Positions 9,763 to 19,195 of a stretch of 64,000 nucleotides of DNA are shown here, piece by piece. The notes under the pieces are model-generated. The model searched no databases. It was not told the DNA's origin and saw only the letters and a list, made by a program, of their open reading frames with translations. The position numbers and the translations under genes are program-made. The DNA is from Chordicoccus furentiruminis (GTDB taxonomy: Bacteria; Bacillota; Clostridia; Lachnospirales; Lachnospiraceae): positions 186,001 through 250,000 of the forward strand of contig NZ_CP048829.1 in assembly GCF_019355395.1 (NCBI RefSeq), given 5' to 3'. Within the stretch, counting starts at the first letter, position 1; every line of letters starts with the position of its first letter.

Positions 9763-11147
9763 GAGAGCTCCTTCCGGACAAACCGTTGATAGACAAGGAG
9801 TGACACGATCACGGTCAGGAGATCCGCGATCAGCTGGGTCCATACAAGTCCGTACATTCCCACAAATGCGTTCAGCAGAAAGAGCATCGGGATATTGAAG
9901 GCGGCCCAGCGCACGGCGGCCAGTTCCAGCGCAATCCGGCCGTTTCCGACAGCCTGAAAGAAATAGGTCAGATGAAAGCACATGAACATAAACGGCGTCG
10001 CGAGAGCGCGGATTCGAAGGAAATCCGTCCCGATCGCAACCGTTTCCGCGTCGCTGATGAAGATCCGCATAATGCCCGGCGCCAGCGTCTCATAGAGGAG
10101 AATGCTGAGCGCCCCGACCGCAAGTCCCGAAAGCCTTGTGAAGGAAAGCACATGCTTCATCCGGCCGTAGTTCCGTGACGAATAATTGTAGGCCGCGATC
10201 GGCACCATTCCCTGACAAAGACCGACTCCGATATTGAGCGGAAGCCGTTCGGCCTTCAGCACAATGCCGACCGCCGCCAGCGGGATATCTCCGTACCCGG
10301 TCATCAGCTTATCGATGATGATGTAATCGACATCAAACAGCAGCGTCGCCACGGCGGCCGGAATCCCGACGGCAAAGATCTCCGTAATTCTCCCGCGGGC
10401 AGGCAGTCCGCGGGGAAGAAGCGCGAGCACCGTATCGGATCCGCGGGATCGGATGACGAGAATAAAGTAGACACAGGCCGCCGTGTTGGAAAGCATCGTC
10501 GCGAGACCGGCGCCGGTCACCTCCATTCCCTTCGGAAGAAGGACGAACATAAAGAGCGGGTCGAGGCCGATGTTCAGCACGCCTCCGAAGGTGACGCCGA
10601 TACCGGCCTGCCGCGCGCAGCCTACGCTGCGCAGCAGGCCGGCCATTGTCATCTGAAGTATCGCTGGAACAGCGCCCGCCACAATCACGCAGCCTGCGTA
10701 CTGTCTTGCGTACGCCATCGTTTTCGGACTTGCACCCAGAAGCGTGAGCAGCGGATCCATGAAAATGGCCGTGAGCACCGCGAAGGCGGCGGCAAAAAGT
10801 CCCGCCGCCATCAGACTGAAAGCGCTGATCTTTCTCGCTTCCCCGTCCTTCCGCGCACCGAGCAGACGGGAGATCAGCGTTCCCCCGCCGATCGCGAACA
10901 GATTCGACAGCGGCACGCAGAAATTGAAGAAAGGAAGAATCAGGGACGCAGCCGCGACCATATACGGGTTCCGGGTCCGCCCGATGAAAAAAGTGTCCGC
11001 AAGATTGTAGATCAGTACCGTCAGCTGTCCGATGATCGTGGGCACCGCCAGAGTCGCCAGCGCCCGCGGAACCGGCATCGTCTCAAAGACGGCCCGGCTG
11101 GCTGCCGCCCGTTTTTCCGTCGGAACGTTTCTTCCTTTTTCGTCCAT
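9759..11147 (-). CDS. MATE family multidrug/toxin efflux protein
   Basis: The 462-residue protein has about twelve hydrophobic helices in two similar halves, as in MATE cation-coupled antiporters. The N-terminal half contains LADTFFIGR and the GGGTLISRLLGARKD loop typical of the family. The ATG at 11147 is preceded by AGAAGGAGAGG; a GTG at 11183 in the same frame lacks a good site. Its stop overlaps the next ABC gene as ATGA, so one transcript probably carries three efflux genes, the beta-mannosidase and the phosphohexomutase. The substrate is not predictable. Confidence 0.9.
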   Translation of the reverse strand: MDEKGRNVPTEKRAAASRAVFETMPVPRALATLAVPTIIGQLTVLIYNLADTFFIGRTRNPYMVAAASLILPFFNFCVPLSNLFAIGGGTLISRLLGARKDGEARKISAFSLMAAGLFAAAFAVLTAIFMDPLLTLLGASPKTMAYARQYAGCVIVAGAVPAILQMTMAGLLRSVGCARQAGIGVTFGGVLNIGLDPLFMFVLLPKGMEVTGAGLATMLSNTAACVYFILVIRSRGSDTVLALLPRGLPARGRITEIFAVGIPAAVATLLFDVDYIIIDKLMTGYGDIPLAAVGIVLKAERLPLNIGVGLCQGMVPIAAYNYSSRNYGRMKHVLSFTRLSGLAVGALSILLYETLAPGIMRIFISDAETVAIGTDFLRIRALATPFMFMCFHLTYFFQAVGNGRIALELAAVRWAAFNIPMLFLLNAFVGMYGLVWTQLIADLLTVIVSLLVYQRFVRKELS

Positions 11148-11258
11148 CCCGCTGCCTCTCCTTCTCCCCGTCCATCCTATCACGTCTCTCTTCCGGGATC
11201 ATGGGCGAGATCCTTTCTTTTCTCCTCCGGCCGCTGTATCTTCCCGGTCTGACTGCGG

Positions 11259-11264
11259 TATAAT
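11259..11264 (+). promoter_or_regulatory. Candidate -10 element for the amidohydrolase gene
   Basis: A perfect TATAAT lies 55 bases upstream of the start codon. No good -35 element is seen at the usual distance, so this is tentative. Confidence 0.35.
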
Positions 11265-11319
11265 AACAGAAACAGGGATCGGGACCTGAACCATGTCTGT
11301 TCCTGAAAGGAGGACCATC

Positions 11320-12723
11320 ATGAGCCGACTTCTGGTCAAAAACATCTCCACACTTGTCTCCTGCGGCCCGGACGACCGGGTCTGCCGGAACGTAGATCTT
11401 CTCTGCGCAGACGGGCGGATCGAATCCATCCGCCCGTCCGTCACCGGCGGAGGCGTGTCCGGCGGCGAAGCGGATTTCTCCCGGGCCGCCGCCCCGGACC
11501 GTGTCATTGACGCCACCGGCATGATCTGCTATCCGGGTCTCATCAACACGCATCACCATCTCTATCAGATTTTCTCACGGAATCTTCCGCAGGTGCAGAA
11601 CCTTGAGCTTTTTGACTGGCTCACCGCACTCTACGGCGTATGGAAAAATCTGAATACCGAAACCGTCCGTCTCTCCTCTCTCACCGGCATCGGCGAGCTG
11701 ATGAAAAACGGCTGCACCACCGTGTTCGACCACCACTACGTCTTTCCGGCCGGCGCCGGTGATCTCATCGAAGCCCAGTGGGAAGCCGCCTGTACCCTCG
11801 GGTGCCGGATGCATTTCTCAAGAGGAAGCATGGACCGCTCGAAGAAGGACGGAGGACTTCCGCCTGACTCAGTCGTTCAGACCGTGGACGAGATCATGCG
11901 CGACAGCCGGCGTCTGATCGAGAAATGGAACGACACTTCCTTCACCTCCATGCACCGGATCGCGCTGGCGCCCTGCTCACCCTTCTCGGTTTCCGCCGAT
12001 CTGATGCGCGAGAGCGCCCGTCTGGCCCGGGCTTCCGGCGTCCGCCTCCACACCCATCTCTGTGAGACAAAGGACGAGGAACGCTTCACGCTGGAGACAA
12101 CCGGCATGCGTCCGCTGGCCTACATGGAGACGCTCGGCTGGCTCGGCTCCGACGTCTGGTTCGCCCACGGGATCCATTTCAACACAGACGAGCTGAAGGT
12201 GCTGGCTGATTCGGGAACCGGAATCTGTCACTGCCCGATCTCCAACATGAAGCTGGCCTCCGGCGTCGCCCGCGTGCCGGAGATGCTCGCTCTCGGCGTA
12301 CCGGTCGGACTCGGCGTCGACGGGAGCGCCAGCAACGACGGCTCCAATCTGCTGGAGGAGATGCGTGTCTGCTACCTGCTTCACAGACTGACCTCAAGCG
12401 ACCGCGCGCCTTCCGGCTACGACATCCTGAAGATGGCTACGATCGGAAGCGCCCGCCTCCTGGGGCGTGAGAAGGAAATCGGCAGTCTCGAGGCCGGCAA
12501 ATGCGCGGACTTCTTCCTGCTCCGTGAAAACAGGATCGAGCTTGTCGGGGCCCTCCGCGATCCGCTTTCCGTTCTCTGCACGGTCGGACTCAAGTCGCCG
12601 GTGGATTACACGGTCGTCAACGGATGCGTCACCGTGGAGAACGGACGGCTCACAGGAATCGATGAGGAAAAGCTCTGCGCGGATGCCAGTCAGGAGGTGG
12701 ACCGGTACCTTAAGAATCTGTGA
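11320..12723 (+). CDS. 8-oxoguanine deaminase-like amidohydrolase
   Basis: This 467-residue protein belongs to the metal-dependent amidohydrolase superfamily (TIM barrel flanked by a small beta-sandwich). Metal-ligand motifs appear in order: NTHHH after PGLI, then RLHTHLCE, then AHGIH, and GVDGSASND for the last Asp. The segment QNLELFDWL after the first motif resembles 8-oxoguanine deaminases, which convert 8-oxoguanine to urate and salvage or detoxify oxidised purine. S-adenosylhomocysteine/methylthioadenosine deaminase and triazine hydrolase relatives are the main alternatives. The ATG at 11320 has AAAGGAGG 6 bases upstream; an in-frame ATG at 11293 does not. Its 3' end overlaps the convergent helicase gene by 14 bases. 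Confidence 0.75.
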   Translation: MSRLLVKNISTLVSCGPDDRVCRNVDLLCADGRIESIRPSVTGGGVSGGEADFSRAAAPDRVIDATGMICYPGLINTHHHLYQIFSRNLPQVQNLELFDWLTALYGVWKNLNTETVRLSSLTGIGELMKNGCTTVFDHHYVFPAGAGDLIEAQWEAACTLGCRMHFSRGSMDRSKKDGGLPPDSVVQTVDEIMRDSRRLIEKWNDTSFTSMHRIALAPCSPFSVSADLMRESARLARASGVRLHTHLCETKDEERFTLETTGMRPLAYMETLGWLGSDVWFAHGIHFNTDELKVLADSGTGICHCPISNMKLASGVARVPEMLALGVPVGLGVDGSASNDGSNLLEEMRVCYLLHRLTSSDRAPSGYDILKMATIGSARLLGREKEIGSLEAGKCADFFLLRENRIELVGALRDPLSVLCTVGLKSPVDYTVVNGCVTVENGRLTGIDEEKLCADASQEVDRYLKNL

Positions 12724-14824
12724 ACCCGTCGAGCAGCGGCGAAAGCGGACCCTCCGCCAGCAGCGTGATCCGCTCCGTCGCCCGCGAAACAGCGGTATAT
12801 AGCTGGTGGCGCTTCAGCTTCGTATCCGGATAGGTTCCTCCGTCGGCGTCCGGGATAATGACCGCGTCGAACTCGAGCCCTTTGGACAGCGCCAGCGTCA
12901 CCATACAGACGCCGTGTTCCGGGATCGCCTCGCTGGCGCGTATGTAATGAGGGGCGTCAGATCCCAGCAGGGAATGGAGACGGTCCTGCGCGCTGCGGCC
13001 GTTGACGATCACCGCGGTGAGGAGCCCCGATTCTTCCGCGTCACGGATGGCTCCCCGAAGCGCTTCCAGATAGGAAGCGCGGTCCGGGCAGGACCGGATC
13101 ACCGGCCTGATGCCGGGCCGCTGCACGGACTGCACTTCCGTTCCTACTCTCGCCGGAAGAAGTGAGGTAAAAAGCGCGGTGATTTCAGGGGAGGACCGGT
13201 AGCTTGTCATCAGCTTCATCGTGGTGACCGGCTTTCCCCGCCAGGCGGGCGTGTTTTCCGAGAACAGCTCCCGAATCCGTTCAAAGGTCACCGTTCCACC
13301 GCGGATCGCCTGATACTCATCTCCGAGCATGAGAAATCTCGCCTGTGGAAAGTACGCACGGAAGACCCGGATCTGAGCCTCGGTGTAATCCTGCACCTCG
13401 TCAATCATGACATACTTTGCGCTGCGGCTGCATGTGCCTGTCAGCCGGATATAGAGATAGGCCCGTTCGGCGTCGGTCAGATACGTTTTTCCGAGAAGTC
13501 TCCGGCCGATCGCGGGTACGTCAAGCCACCCGTGGGAACGGACAGCCTGAGAAGCACTGTTGAAGTCGTTCTTCTCCCCGTTCTCCTCCTCATCCGGACG
13601 GCGTTCTTCCTTCAGGAACGCCTCCTCGTCCGTATCCTCATACAGTTCCTCATAGCTTCCGCGGCGGTCGTTCCGGTGCTGTCGGATATACTGCTCCGCC
13701 TCCTCTACCATCTGATCCTCCATCACACCGATCAGACGGGCGCCCGTACCCAGTTTCCGGTTCCGGCGGTAGATGGCATCAATCGATTTCGCCGGAAGCG
13801 CCTTTCTGCCTTTTACGGAAATACCGCGGAAATCCGTTGGAATCAGCTCGAAGCCCTCCAGTTCCCTGTCGATGAGATCAAGGGAATCCGGCTCCGTATT
13901 ATCCTGAAACTCACGGGCGCGGAAACCCGCTTCCGACAGAAAGGCGGACCATGTCAGCGTGTTCGGATTCTCCTCCCCCAGATCCGGCAGAACGTTGGCG
14001 ATATAGTTCTCGAAAACCGGGTTCAGCGTGATGAGATACACGTCGGATGCTCTGACGGAGGCGCGTTTCTGATAAAGAAGGTAGGCAATGCGCTGCAGAA
14101 GCACAGATGTCTTGCCGGATCCGGCCGTTCCTTCAATCAGCATCACCGGCTCATCCGGATGCCGGATGACCTCGTTCTGCTCGCGCTGGATTGTGGCGGT
14201 GATGGACTGCATCTTGTCGGAGCGCCGGCGGGACAGCGATTTCAGAAGCATCGGATCCTCTATTGCGATCTGGGTGTCGAAGCAGGCGTTCAGCCGATCC
14301 CGGGTAATATCAAACTGACGGCGGAGCAGCAGATCCACTTCGATCGGCCTTCCGTCCACATGATAGGCCGTTCTGCCGTTCTGCTGGTTGTAATAGACCT
14401 CGGCGATGGGGGAACGCCAGTCCACGATGACAGGCTCGTAGCTGTCACCTGTCAGCTGGGCGGTTCCGATGTAAAAATCCTCTGTCTCTTCTTCCTCCGG
14501 AAAATGCACCTGCACGCGGGCGAAATACGGCTGCTCCAGAAGCGTCAGAAGCTGCCGGCTCTGCCGGGTCAGCGTCGCGTTTTCGATATTGAATTCATCG
14601 ACGACACGGTTCACCAGCTCGAGCTCCATGTTGCTCTCAAGCGCCTCTTCCGCGTCATGGAAGTTCAGCGCAAGATCCTCACTGATATCCGCCTTCTCCT
14701 GTCTTGCCTTCTCATAGAGCGTACGAAGCTCATCCGCCACGCTCTGCTCCTTTGTCCGCAGGAACGCGTACGTTTCTGTAAGATGTCTCTGCTCTTCTTC
14801 GAATATCCTGTCCCGTTCGTCCAT
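12710..14824 (-). CDS. helD: HelD-type UvrD-like helicase
   Basis: This 704-residue superfamily 1 ATPase has the HelD layout: an N-terminal coiled coil of about 90 residues, a segment with DFYIG and VDWRSPIAEVYY, and split helicase domains. Walker A is GTAGSGKTS, Walker B is MIDEVQDY, and the C-terminal motifs ALSKGLEFD and YTAVSRA are present. HelD proteins bind RNA polymerase and help release it from stalled or terminated complexes. The length is somewhat below Bacillus HelD (about 770). The start is preceded by AGGGAGAAG at a long spacing. Its last 14 bases overlap the end of the convergent amidohydrolase gene. Confidence 0.82.
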   Translation of the reverse strand: MDERDRIFEEEQRHLTETYAFLRTKEQSVADELRTLYEKARQEKADISEDLALNFHDAEEALESNMELELVNRVVDEFNIENATLTRQSRQLLTLLEQPYFARVQVHFPEEEETEDFYIGTAQLTGDSYEPVIVDWRSPIAEVYYNQQNGRTAYHVDGRPIEVDLLLRRQFDITRDRLNACFDTQIAIEDPMLLKSLSRRRSDKMQSITATIQREQNEVIRHPDEPVMLIEGTAGSGKTSVLLQRIAYLLYQKRASVRASDVYLITLNPVFENYIANVLPDLGEENPNTLTWSAFLSEAGFRAREFQDNTEPDSLDLIDRELEGFELIPTDFRGISVKGRKALPAKSIDAIYRRNRKLGTGARLIGVMEDQMVEEAEQYIRQHRNDRRGSYEELYEDTDEEAFLKEERRPDEEENGEKNDFNSASQAVRSHGWLDVPAIGRRLLGKTYLTDAERAYLYIRLTGTCSRSAKYVMIDEVQDYTEAQIRVFRAYFPQARFLMLGDEYQAIRGGTVTFERIRELFSENTPAWRGKPVTTMKLMTSYRSSPEITALFTSLLPARVGTEVQSVQRPGIRPVIRSCPDRASYLEALRGAIRDAEESGLLTAVIVNGRSAQDRLHSLLGSDAPHYIRASEAIPEHGVCMVTLALSKGLEFDAVIIPDADGGTYPDTKLKRHQLYTAVSRATERITLLAEGPLSPLLDGFTDS

Positions 14825-14981
14825 AGAAATCTGTGCTTCTCCCTGAATCTTTCCTGTTGTGGCATGCCTTTTATGCCGTCTGTTCCCGTGCCGGCAGGTC
14901 CGGTCCGGGTCTTTTCCGCAGCGGCATTCCGTTCATCCGGAAAGCGGTCCGGTTCCGTCCGCTTCCGGCTTCGGCGCCGGA

Positions 14982-15020
14982 TAAAAATCCGGCCGGATCC
15001 GTCTTCCGGAATCCGGCCGG
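14982..15020 (-). terminator. Intrinsic terminator of the LCP gene
   Basis: A perfect 10-bp GC-rich stem (14989-14998 with 15011-15020) is followed on the minus strand by ATTTTTA. It lies about 65 bases past the LCP stop. The rest of 14825-15085 shows no gene. Confidence 0.75.
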
Positions 15021-15085
15021 CCAAGCCGTCCGATCAGAACGCGCCCATCGCGCGCACCTGCTTCTTTACGCGGGCGGACTGATCA

Positions 15086-16105
15086 TCAAGAAGCGAGAAT
15101 CTCTTCGATCCGGCTGTTCGTATCCGGCTGAACCGGAACAAGCATTTCACCGCTGGATGAGTAAAGTCCGTCGAATGGAACCCGGGCCTCCTCCATCTTG
15201 TATGTGAGGAGATCCGGCAGCATGGAGCTGAGCGAGAGGAGATCTCCGGCAGAGAAATCATGGGAAACTTCCTTCATCGACTGACGCAGAAAACGGCTCA
15301 GCTGATCGCCTTCCAGCGTTTTCACCTTGCTGAACGCTTCCTCAATCACGTTCCTCTGGCGCTGCGTGCGCTGATAATCCGCGTTTCCGATATGGCGGAT
15401 CCGCGCGTACGCCACCGCCATCAGGCCGTCCGCGTCATAGGTTCCGGCCCCATGGTCATATGTCCGGTAAGAGGTAAGGCCCTCACCCGACGCCATACCT
15501 TCCACCAGTCCGTTGGCCGCCTCTGCCTCCGCGTCGGAAACCGTGACGGAGACACCTCCCAGCTGATCGATCACATCGGCCATCGAATAGAAATCCACGC
15601 TCACGTAATGATCCACGCGTACGCCGAAATTCTTCTCCATAGTGGAAACGAGCAGATCCGGTCCTCCGACGGCATACGCGGCGTTCAGCTTCTCTGTACC
15701 GTGACCCTCGACGTCCGCCGCGAGGTCCCTCATGAACGACATCAGATGGATCGTTTTCGTCGTACGGTTGACCGATGCGAGCATCATGGTGTCGGAATTG
15801 CCGTTCCAGGAACGATCTCTCCGGTCCGCACCGATCAGCAGAATGTTGCAGGTCCCGTCCTTTTCGAACAGCGGCTGATCCAGCAGCCTGCGGATCGCCC
15901 GGGCGGCTTCCTCCGCCGTTGCGCCCGAATCCGCGGCCTCTTCAGCGGATCCTGTCTCCGCCGCGCTGATTTCCGCGGATTCCGCTTCCGGCACAGCCGC
16001 ATCCGCGGATGCGGCTGCCGGCGCCGCGAGCTGAAAGATGAGCAGAAAGCCGAGCAGGCAGGCTGCCTGAGCCCGGAGCCATCCGCTGCGATTGAATGTT
16101 CCCAT
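15086..16105 (-). CDS. LytR-CpsA-Psr (LCP) family cell-wall glycopolymer ligase
   Basis: The 339-residue protein has an N-terminal hydrophobic segment (about residues 10-33), an Ala/Glu-rich linker, and an LCP domain starting near NILLIGAD. Typical features follow: the Arg/Asp residues of RRDRSWNGNSDTMMLAS, SFMRDL, KLNAAYAVGG, and YARIRH later on. LCP enzymes move teichoic acid or capsule polymers from lipid carriers to peptidoglycan on the outer face of the membrane. A GGAGGAGAG site lies ahead of the ATG. It is downstream of mtnA by 88 bases on the same strand and has its own terminator. Confidence 0.88.
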   Translation of the reverse strand: MGTFNRSGWLRAQAACLLGFLLIFQLAAPAAASADAAVPEAESAEISAAETGSAEEAADSGATAEEAARAIRRLLDQPLFEKDGTCNILLIGADRRDRSWNGNSDTMMLASVNRTTKTIHLMSFMRDLAADVEGHGTEKLNAAYAVGGPDLLVSTMEKNFGVRVDHYVSVDFYSMADVIDQLGGVSVTVSDAEAEAANGLVEGMASGEGLTSYRTYDHGAGTYDADGLMAVAYARIRHIGNADYQRTQRQRNVIEEAFSKVKTLEGDQLSRFLRQSMKEVSHDFSAGDLLSLSSMLPDLLTYKMEEARVPFDGLYSSSGEMLVPVQPDTNSRIEEILAS

Positions 16106-16193
16106 TTATATCTCTCCTCCTGCATGATCACGGACCGACGATGCTGGCTGTCGTCCTTCTGATCGATTGTCCCGTCATGAAGACCGAAGCCGC

Positions 16194-17300
16194 TTACCGG
16201 ATGCCAAGCGCCTCGAACGCCCGGTCATAGGGCGCGTGGCACAGCCCTTTCTCGGTGATGATGCCTGTAATCAGATGATGGTCCGTGACGTCAAAGGCCG
16301 GATTGAAGGAGGTGTCCGCCTCCGCCGGCGCCATCGGCTCCCTGTACCACATCTCCCGGATTTCACCGGGATCGCGCATCTCAATCGGGATGCCTTCTCC
16401 GTCCTTCGTCTTCATGTCGATCGTCGAACTGGGGGCGCAGACATAGAACGGAATACCGTAATGGCGGGCGATGATGGCGAGTCCGGATGTTCCGATCTTG
16501 TTGGCCGCGTCTCCGTTTGCCGCCACCCGGTCACACCCGACGAAAATCACCTTCACCCTCCCGGATTTCAGAAGAAGCGAAGCCATATTGTCGCACTGCA
16601 CGGAAGTCGTGATCCCGGCATGAACCAGCTCAAAGGCCGTCAGCCGGGCGCCCTGCAGCAGCGGACGCGTCTCATCACAGAAGACATGCATATCGCTTCC
16701 GGACCAGCCGTGCTCCAGCGCCATATACATCGGCGCCGTGGCGGTGCCGTACTTCGCGGTCGCCAGCGTGCCCGCGTTGCAGTGCGTCATGATGCCTAAT
16801 GGCTCCCCCTCCTTCTTCAGCGTCTTCAGAATGCCGAAGCCGGTCTCGCCGATACTGCGGCTGATCGCCACATCCTCCTCACGGATCACCTCCGCTTCGC
16901 GGTACAGCGCCTCTTTGATCTCAGCCACGCTCTTCTCCCGATTGGTCCGGACGCAGGCGTCCATCCGGTCCAGCGCCCAGAACAGATTGACAGCTGTCGG
17001 GCGGGATGTGGCGAGGTAATCTTTCATCTCTTTAAACGTACGATAAAACGTCTCGTAATCATCCGCGCTGATCGAAGCGGACAGCACCGCAAGTCCGTAG
17101 GCCGCGCATACGCCGATCGCCGGCGCCCCTCTCACTCTGAGCTTTCTGATCGCCTCCCATATTTCCTCCTTCGAGCCCAGCTGAATCCGGCGGATTGAAT
17201 TCGGAAGCAGCGTCTGATCGATGATATCAACACTCCTTTTCTCCGGTCCCCATTTGACCGTGATGACTTCCTCAAAGAACTCGTCCAGTTTCGTATTCAT
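16194..17300 (-). CDS. mtnA: S-methyl-5-thioribose-1-phosphate isomerase
   Basis: This 368-residue protein matches the eIF2B-related MtnA family, which converts methylthioribose-1-phosphate to methylthioribulose-1-phosphate in methionine salvage. Diagnostic segments are RVRGAPAIG, RPTAVNLFWA, THCNAGTLAT (catalytic Cys), GCDRVAANGD (catalytic Asp) and NKIGT. No other salvage genes are adjacent, so it may serve a partial pathway that recycles the 5-deoxy-5-methylthio sugar; this is inference. The ATG is preceded by GGAGGAG. A strong hairpin lies just upstream, between it and the PspC gene. Confidence 0.93.
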   Translation of the reverse strand: MNTKLDEFFEEVITVKWGPEKRSVDIIDQTLLPNSIRRIQLGSKEEIWEAIRKLRVRGAPAIGVCAAYGLAVLSASISADDYETFYRTFKEMKDYLATSRPTAVNLFWALDRMDACVRTNREKSVAEIKEALYREAEVIREEDVAISRSIGETGFGILKTLKKEGEPLGIMTHCNAGTLATAKYGTATAPMYMALEHGWSGSDMHVFCDETRPLLQGARLTAFELVHAGITTSVQCDNMASLLLKSGRVKVIFVGCDRVAANGDAANKIGTSGLAIIARHYGIPFYVCAPSSTIDMKTKDGEGIPIEMRDPGEIREMWYREPMAPAEADTSFNPAFDVTDHHLITGIITEKGLCHAPYDRAFEALGIR

Positions 17301-17320
17301 GTCGCACTCCTCCGCATAAG

Positions 17321-17352
17321 GCGGCGGCCGGACCGTAAGTCCCGGCCGCCCG
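17321..17352 (-). terminator. Hairpin between the PspC and mtnA genes
   Basis: A GC-rich inverted repeat (GGCGGCCGGA with TCCCGGCCGCC) lies between the PspC stop and the mtnA start. It lacks a T-run on the minus strand, so it may be a weak terminator or processing site. Confidence 0.35.
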
Positions 17353-17376
17353 CATTTCCGCTTTTTCTCCGGTCAC

Positions 17377-17580
17377 TCAATGGATCTGACTTTCGTCAGG
17401 GATGATGATCGCCGCGATGATGTACGCCAGCAGACCGGATCCCCCGAGGCAGGAAAACAGCACCCACGCAACCCGCACCAGTGTCGGATCAATATCAAAA
17501 TATTCCGCGATTCCGCCGCAGACTCCGGCGATCTTCCGGCTGCTTCCGGACCTGTACAGCTTCTTTGTGTGGTAATCCAT
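17377..17580 (-). CDS. PspC domain membrane protein
   Basis: This 67-residue protein matches the short PspC form found in Bacillota. It has a polar N-terminus, the family signature IAGVCGGIAEYFDIDPTLVR at about residues 17-36, and one membrane helix with a Gly-rich segment. PspC proteins take part in membrane stress responses; stand-alone versions are poorly characterised. The ATG at 17580 is chosen because AAAGGAG lies just upstream; an upstream extension to 17649 would overlap the preceding gene. It follows that gene by 23 bases. Confidence 0.87.
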   Translation of the reverse strand: MDYHTKKLYRSGSSRKIAGVCGGIAEYFDIDPTLVRVAWVLFSCLGGSGLLAYIIAAIIIPDESQIH

Positions 17581-17603
17581 ATTTCTCCTTTCTTTCCTGC
17601 TGT

Positions 17604-19034
17604 TCAATTCTGAATACGGCAGACGCGGTACAGCGAATAGCGGTTGCATACATACAGCTGACGGTCCGCGATGCAGACTCCCTCACATTCATTGTCCTTC
17701 AGTTCCGTACGGAACCCCTGATACACCTTCTCGATCTTTTTTCCGGAAAGACTGATCGCATAGACCTTTGACCGGTGCGGCTTTTCATAGTCAGATGAAA
17801 GGATATACAGTTTTCCCCGGGAATAGCACGCCCCCTGCATGAAGTTGATGAATCCGACCTGAAACGTTTGGACGCAGGCCGGCGTCTTCGTTCCGTCTTT
17901 GTTTGTCGTTTTTTTTCGTAGATCCCAGACCGATATCACAGTCCGGTTTCCGGCTGACCCATTCCGTTTTTCCGAAAGAAGCGTGCCAAAGCCGATGATC
18001 CGGTTGCTGCCCGCATCGACAACATGCTTGACGTTATACCCCGCAGCGCCGCTCGTCGGGAACTTCAGCTTTTCAACTGTCCTGATCCGGCCCATGACCA
18101 GTCGGTCTACATAAACGATACCGTTCCGGTTCGATTCGAGATACATGTCGGCGTACTGGGAACCGCCTTTTTTTGCACCGGGCGAAGCTACCGCACAGTG
18201 ATTGTATCCGTTTCCGAGCGCATACTCCGAGAGCAGACGTCCCGTACGGAGATTATAGAACTGGACGATGCCCGGTGTCCAGAACTGGATATAGGTGCCG
18301 CCCTCAATGTAGCTGTCCTGCATAGAGCAGGATGTCCCGCCGATCTTCGGCTTCTGCATACGGAAAAGCTTCGTGCCGATACCGGTGCTTTTCCGGGGCG
18401 CAGCCGTAACCCGGACGGTATACCACGCGTTCCTCGCATGATCCGTCGTCACGGCCTGAATTCTGGCCGTTCCCGGCTTCCGGGCTGTCAGGCTTCCGAA
18501 TCTGTCGACGCTGACGACTGAACTGTTCGTACTGGTCCAGCGTCTGATCCGCTTGTCAGAAGCGTTGTCCGGTGTAAAGGCCGGCATCTGTTTGAACGTT
18601 TTTCCGGCCGTAAGCGTCACACTTCCGGTTCTGAAACGGATCGACTGAACCGGACGGTACGGCCGGACACTGATTCTGCAGGACGCTGCGGTCTTCTGCC
18701 CGGCGGCCTTCACAGTGATGACGGTCTGGCCCACCGCCCGTCCCGTCACCTTTCCGTTCCGGTCCACAGAGGCCACGCGGGGATTGGAGCTCTTGAACGA
18801 GAGGTTTCTTTTTCTCATCGCCGCCGGCATCACATCCGCCTTCAGATCGACCGTTCCGCTGACCCATGTCGTTTTGGTTTTCGATGAAAATGCGATGGTC
18901 TGACCAGCCGCCTGCGCCTTGACTCCGCCGGCTGCAGCAAGCAGAAGGATCAGTATACCCAGCCATAAGCTCCTGCAGCAGGCATACCGTCCCGCAAAGG
19001 ACAAATGACCCGTCCGTCTGTCCTCACTCCTCAT
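17604..19034 (-). CDS. Secreted protein with two Big_2 Ig-like domains
   Basis: The 476-residue product has a long signal sequence with a hydrophobic core at about residues 23-40 ending near AQA. Two bacterial Ig-like (Big_2) repeats follow (about residues 45-125 and 130-210), each with the pattern S-x-N-P/S-x-V-x-S-V-D-x-x-G-x-(V/L)-T. The C-terminal 260 residues have repeated aromatic and Gly-rich strands that suggest a beta-propeller, but I do not recognise a catalytic family. No sortase motif is seen. Adhesion or wall binding is likely. GGAGG lies 9 bases before the ATG at 19034; a GTG at 19037 is equally possible. Confidence 0.72.
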   Translation of the reverse strand: MRSEDRRTGHLSFAGRYACCRSLWLGILILLLAAAGGVKAQAAGQTIAFSSKTKTTWVSGTVDLKADVMPAAMRKRNLSFKSSNPRVASVDRNGKVTGRAVGQTVITVKAAGQKTAASCRISVRPYRPVQSIRFRTGSVTLTAGKTFKQMPAFTPDNASDKRIRRWTSTNSSVVSVDRFGSLTARKPGTARIQAVTTDHARNAWYTVRVTAAPRKSTGIGTKLFRMQKPKIGGTSCSMQDSYIEGGTYIQFWTPGIVQFYNLRTGRLLSEYALGNGYNHCAVASPGAKKGGSQYADMYLESNRNGIVYVDRLVMGRIRTVEKLKFPTSGAAGYNVKHVVDAGSNRIIGFGTLLSEKRNGSAGNRTVISVWDLRKKTTNKDGTKTPACVQTFQVGFINFMQGACYSRGKLYILSSDYEKPHRSKVYAISLSGKKIEKVYQGFRTELKDNECEGVCIADRQLYVCNRYSLYRVCRIQN

Positions 19035-19073
19035 CACCTGTTCCTCCGGTTAAAGTCACTGTCTGCTCTGCTT

Positions 19074-19079
19074 ATTATA
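19074..19079 (-). promoter_or_regulatory. Candidate -10 element for the Ig-like protein gene
   Basis: A perfect TATAAT on the minus strand lies 40 bases upstream of the start codon. The -35 region is not recognisable. Confidence 0.35.
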
Positions 19080-19195
19080 CACTGACCGTTCATTTTCTTC
19101 CACCCTTCCCGGCATTCCAGTTTCCGTCAGGACAGCCGGGTCTTTAAAAGAGCCTTCTTTCCCGGGCTGACGAACCTCGCAGAAAAGATTCCGGA

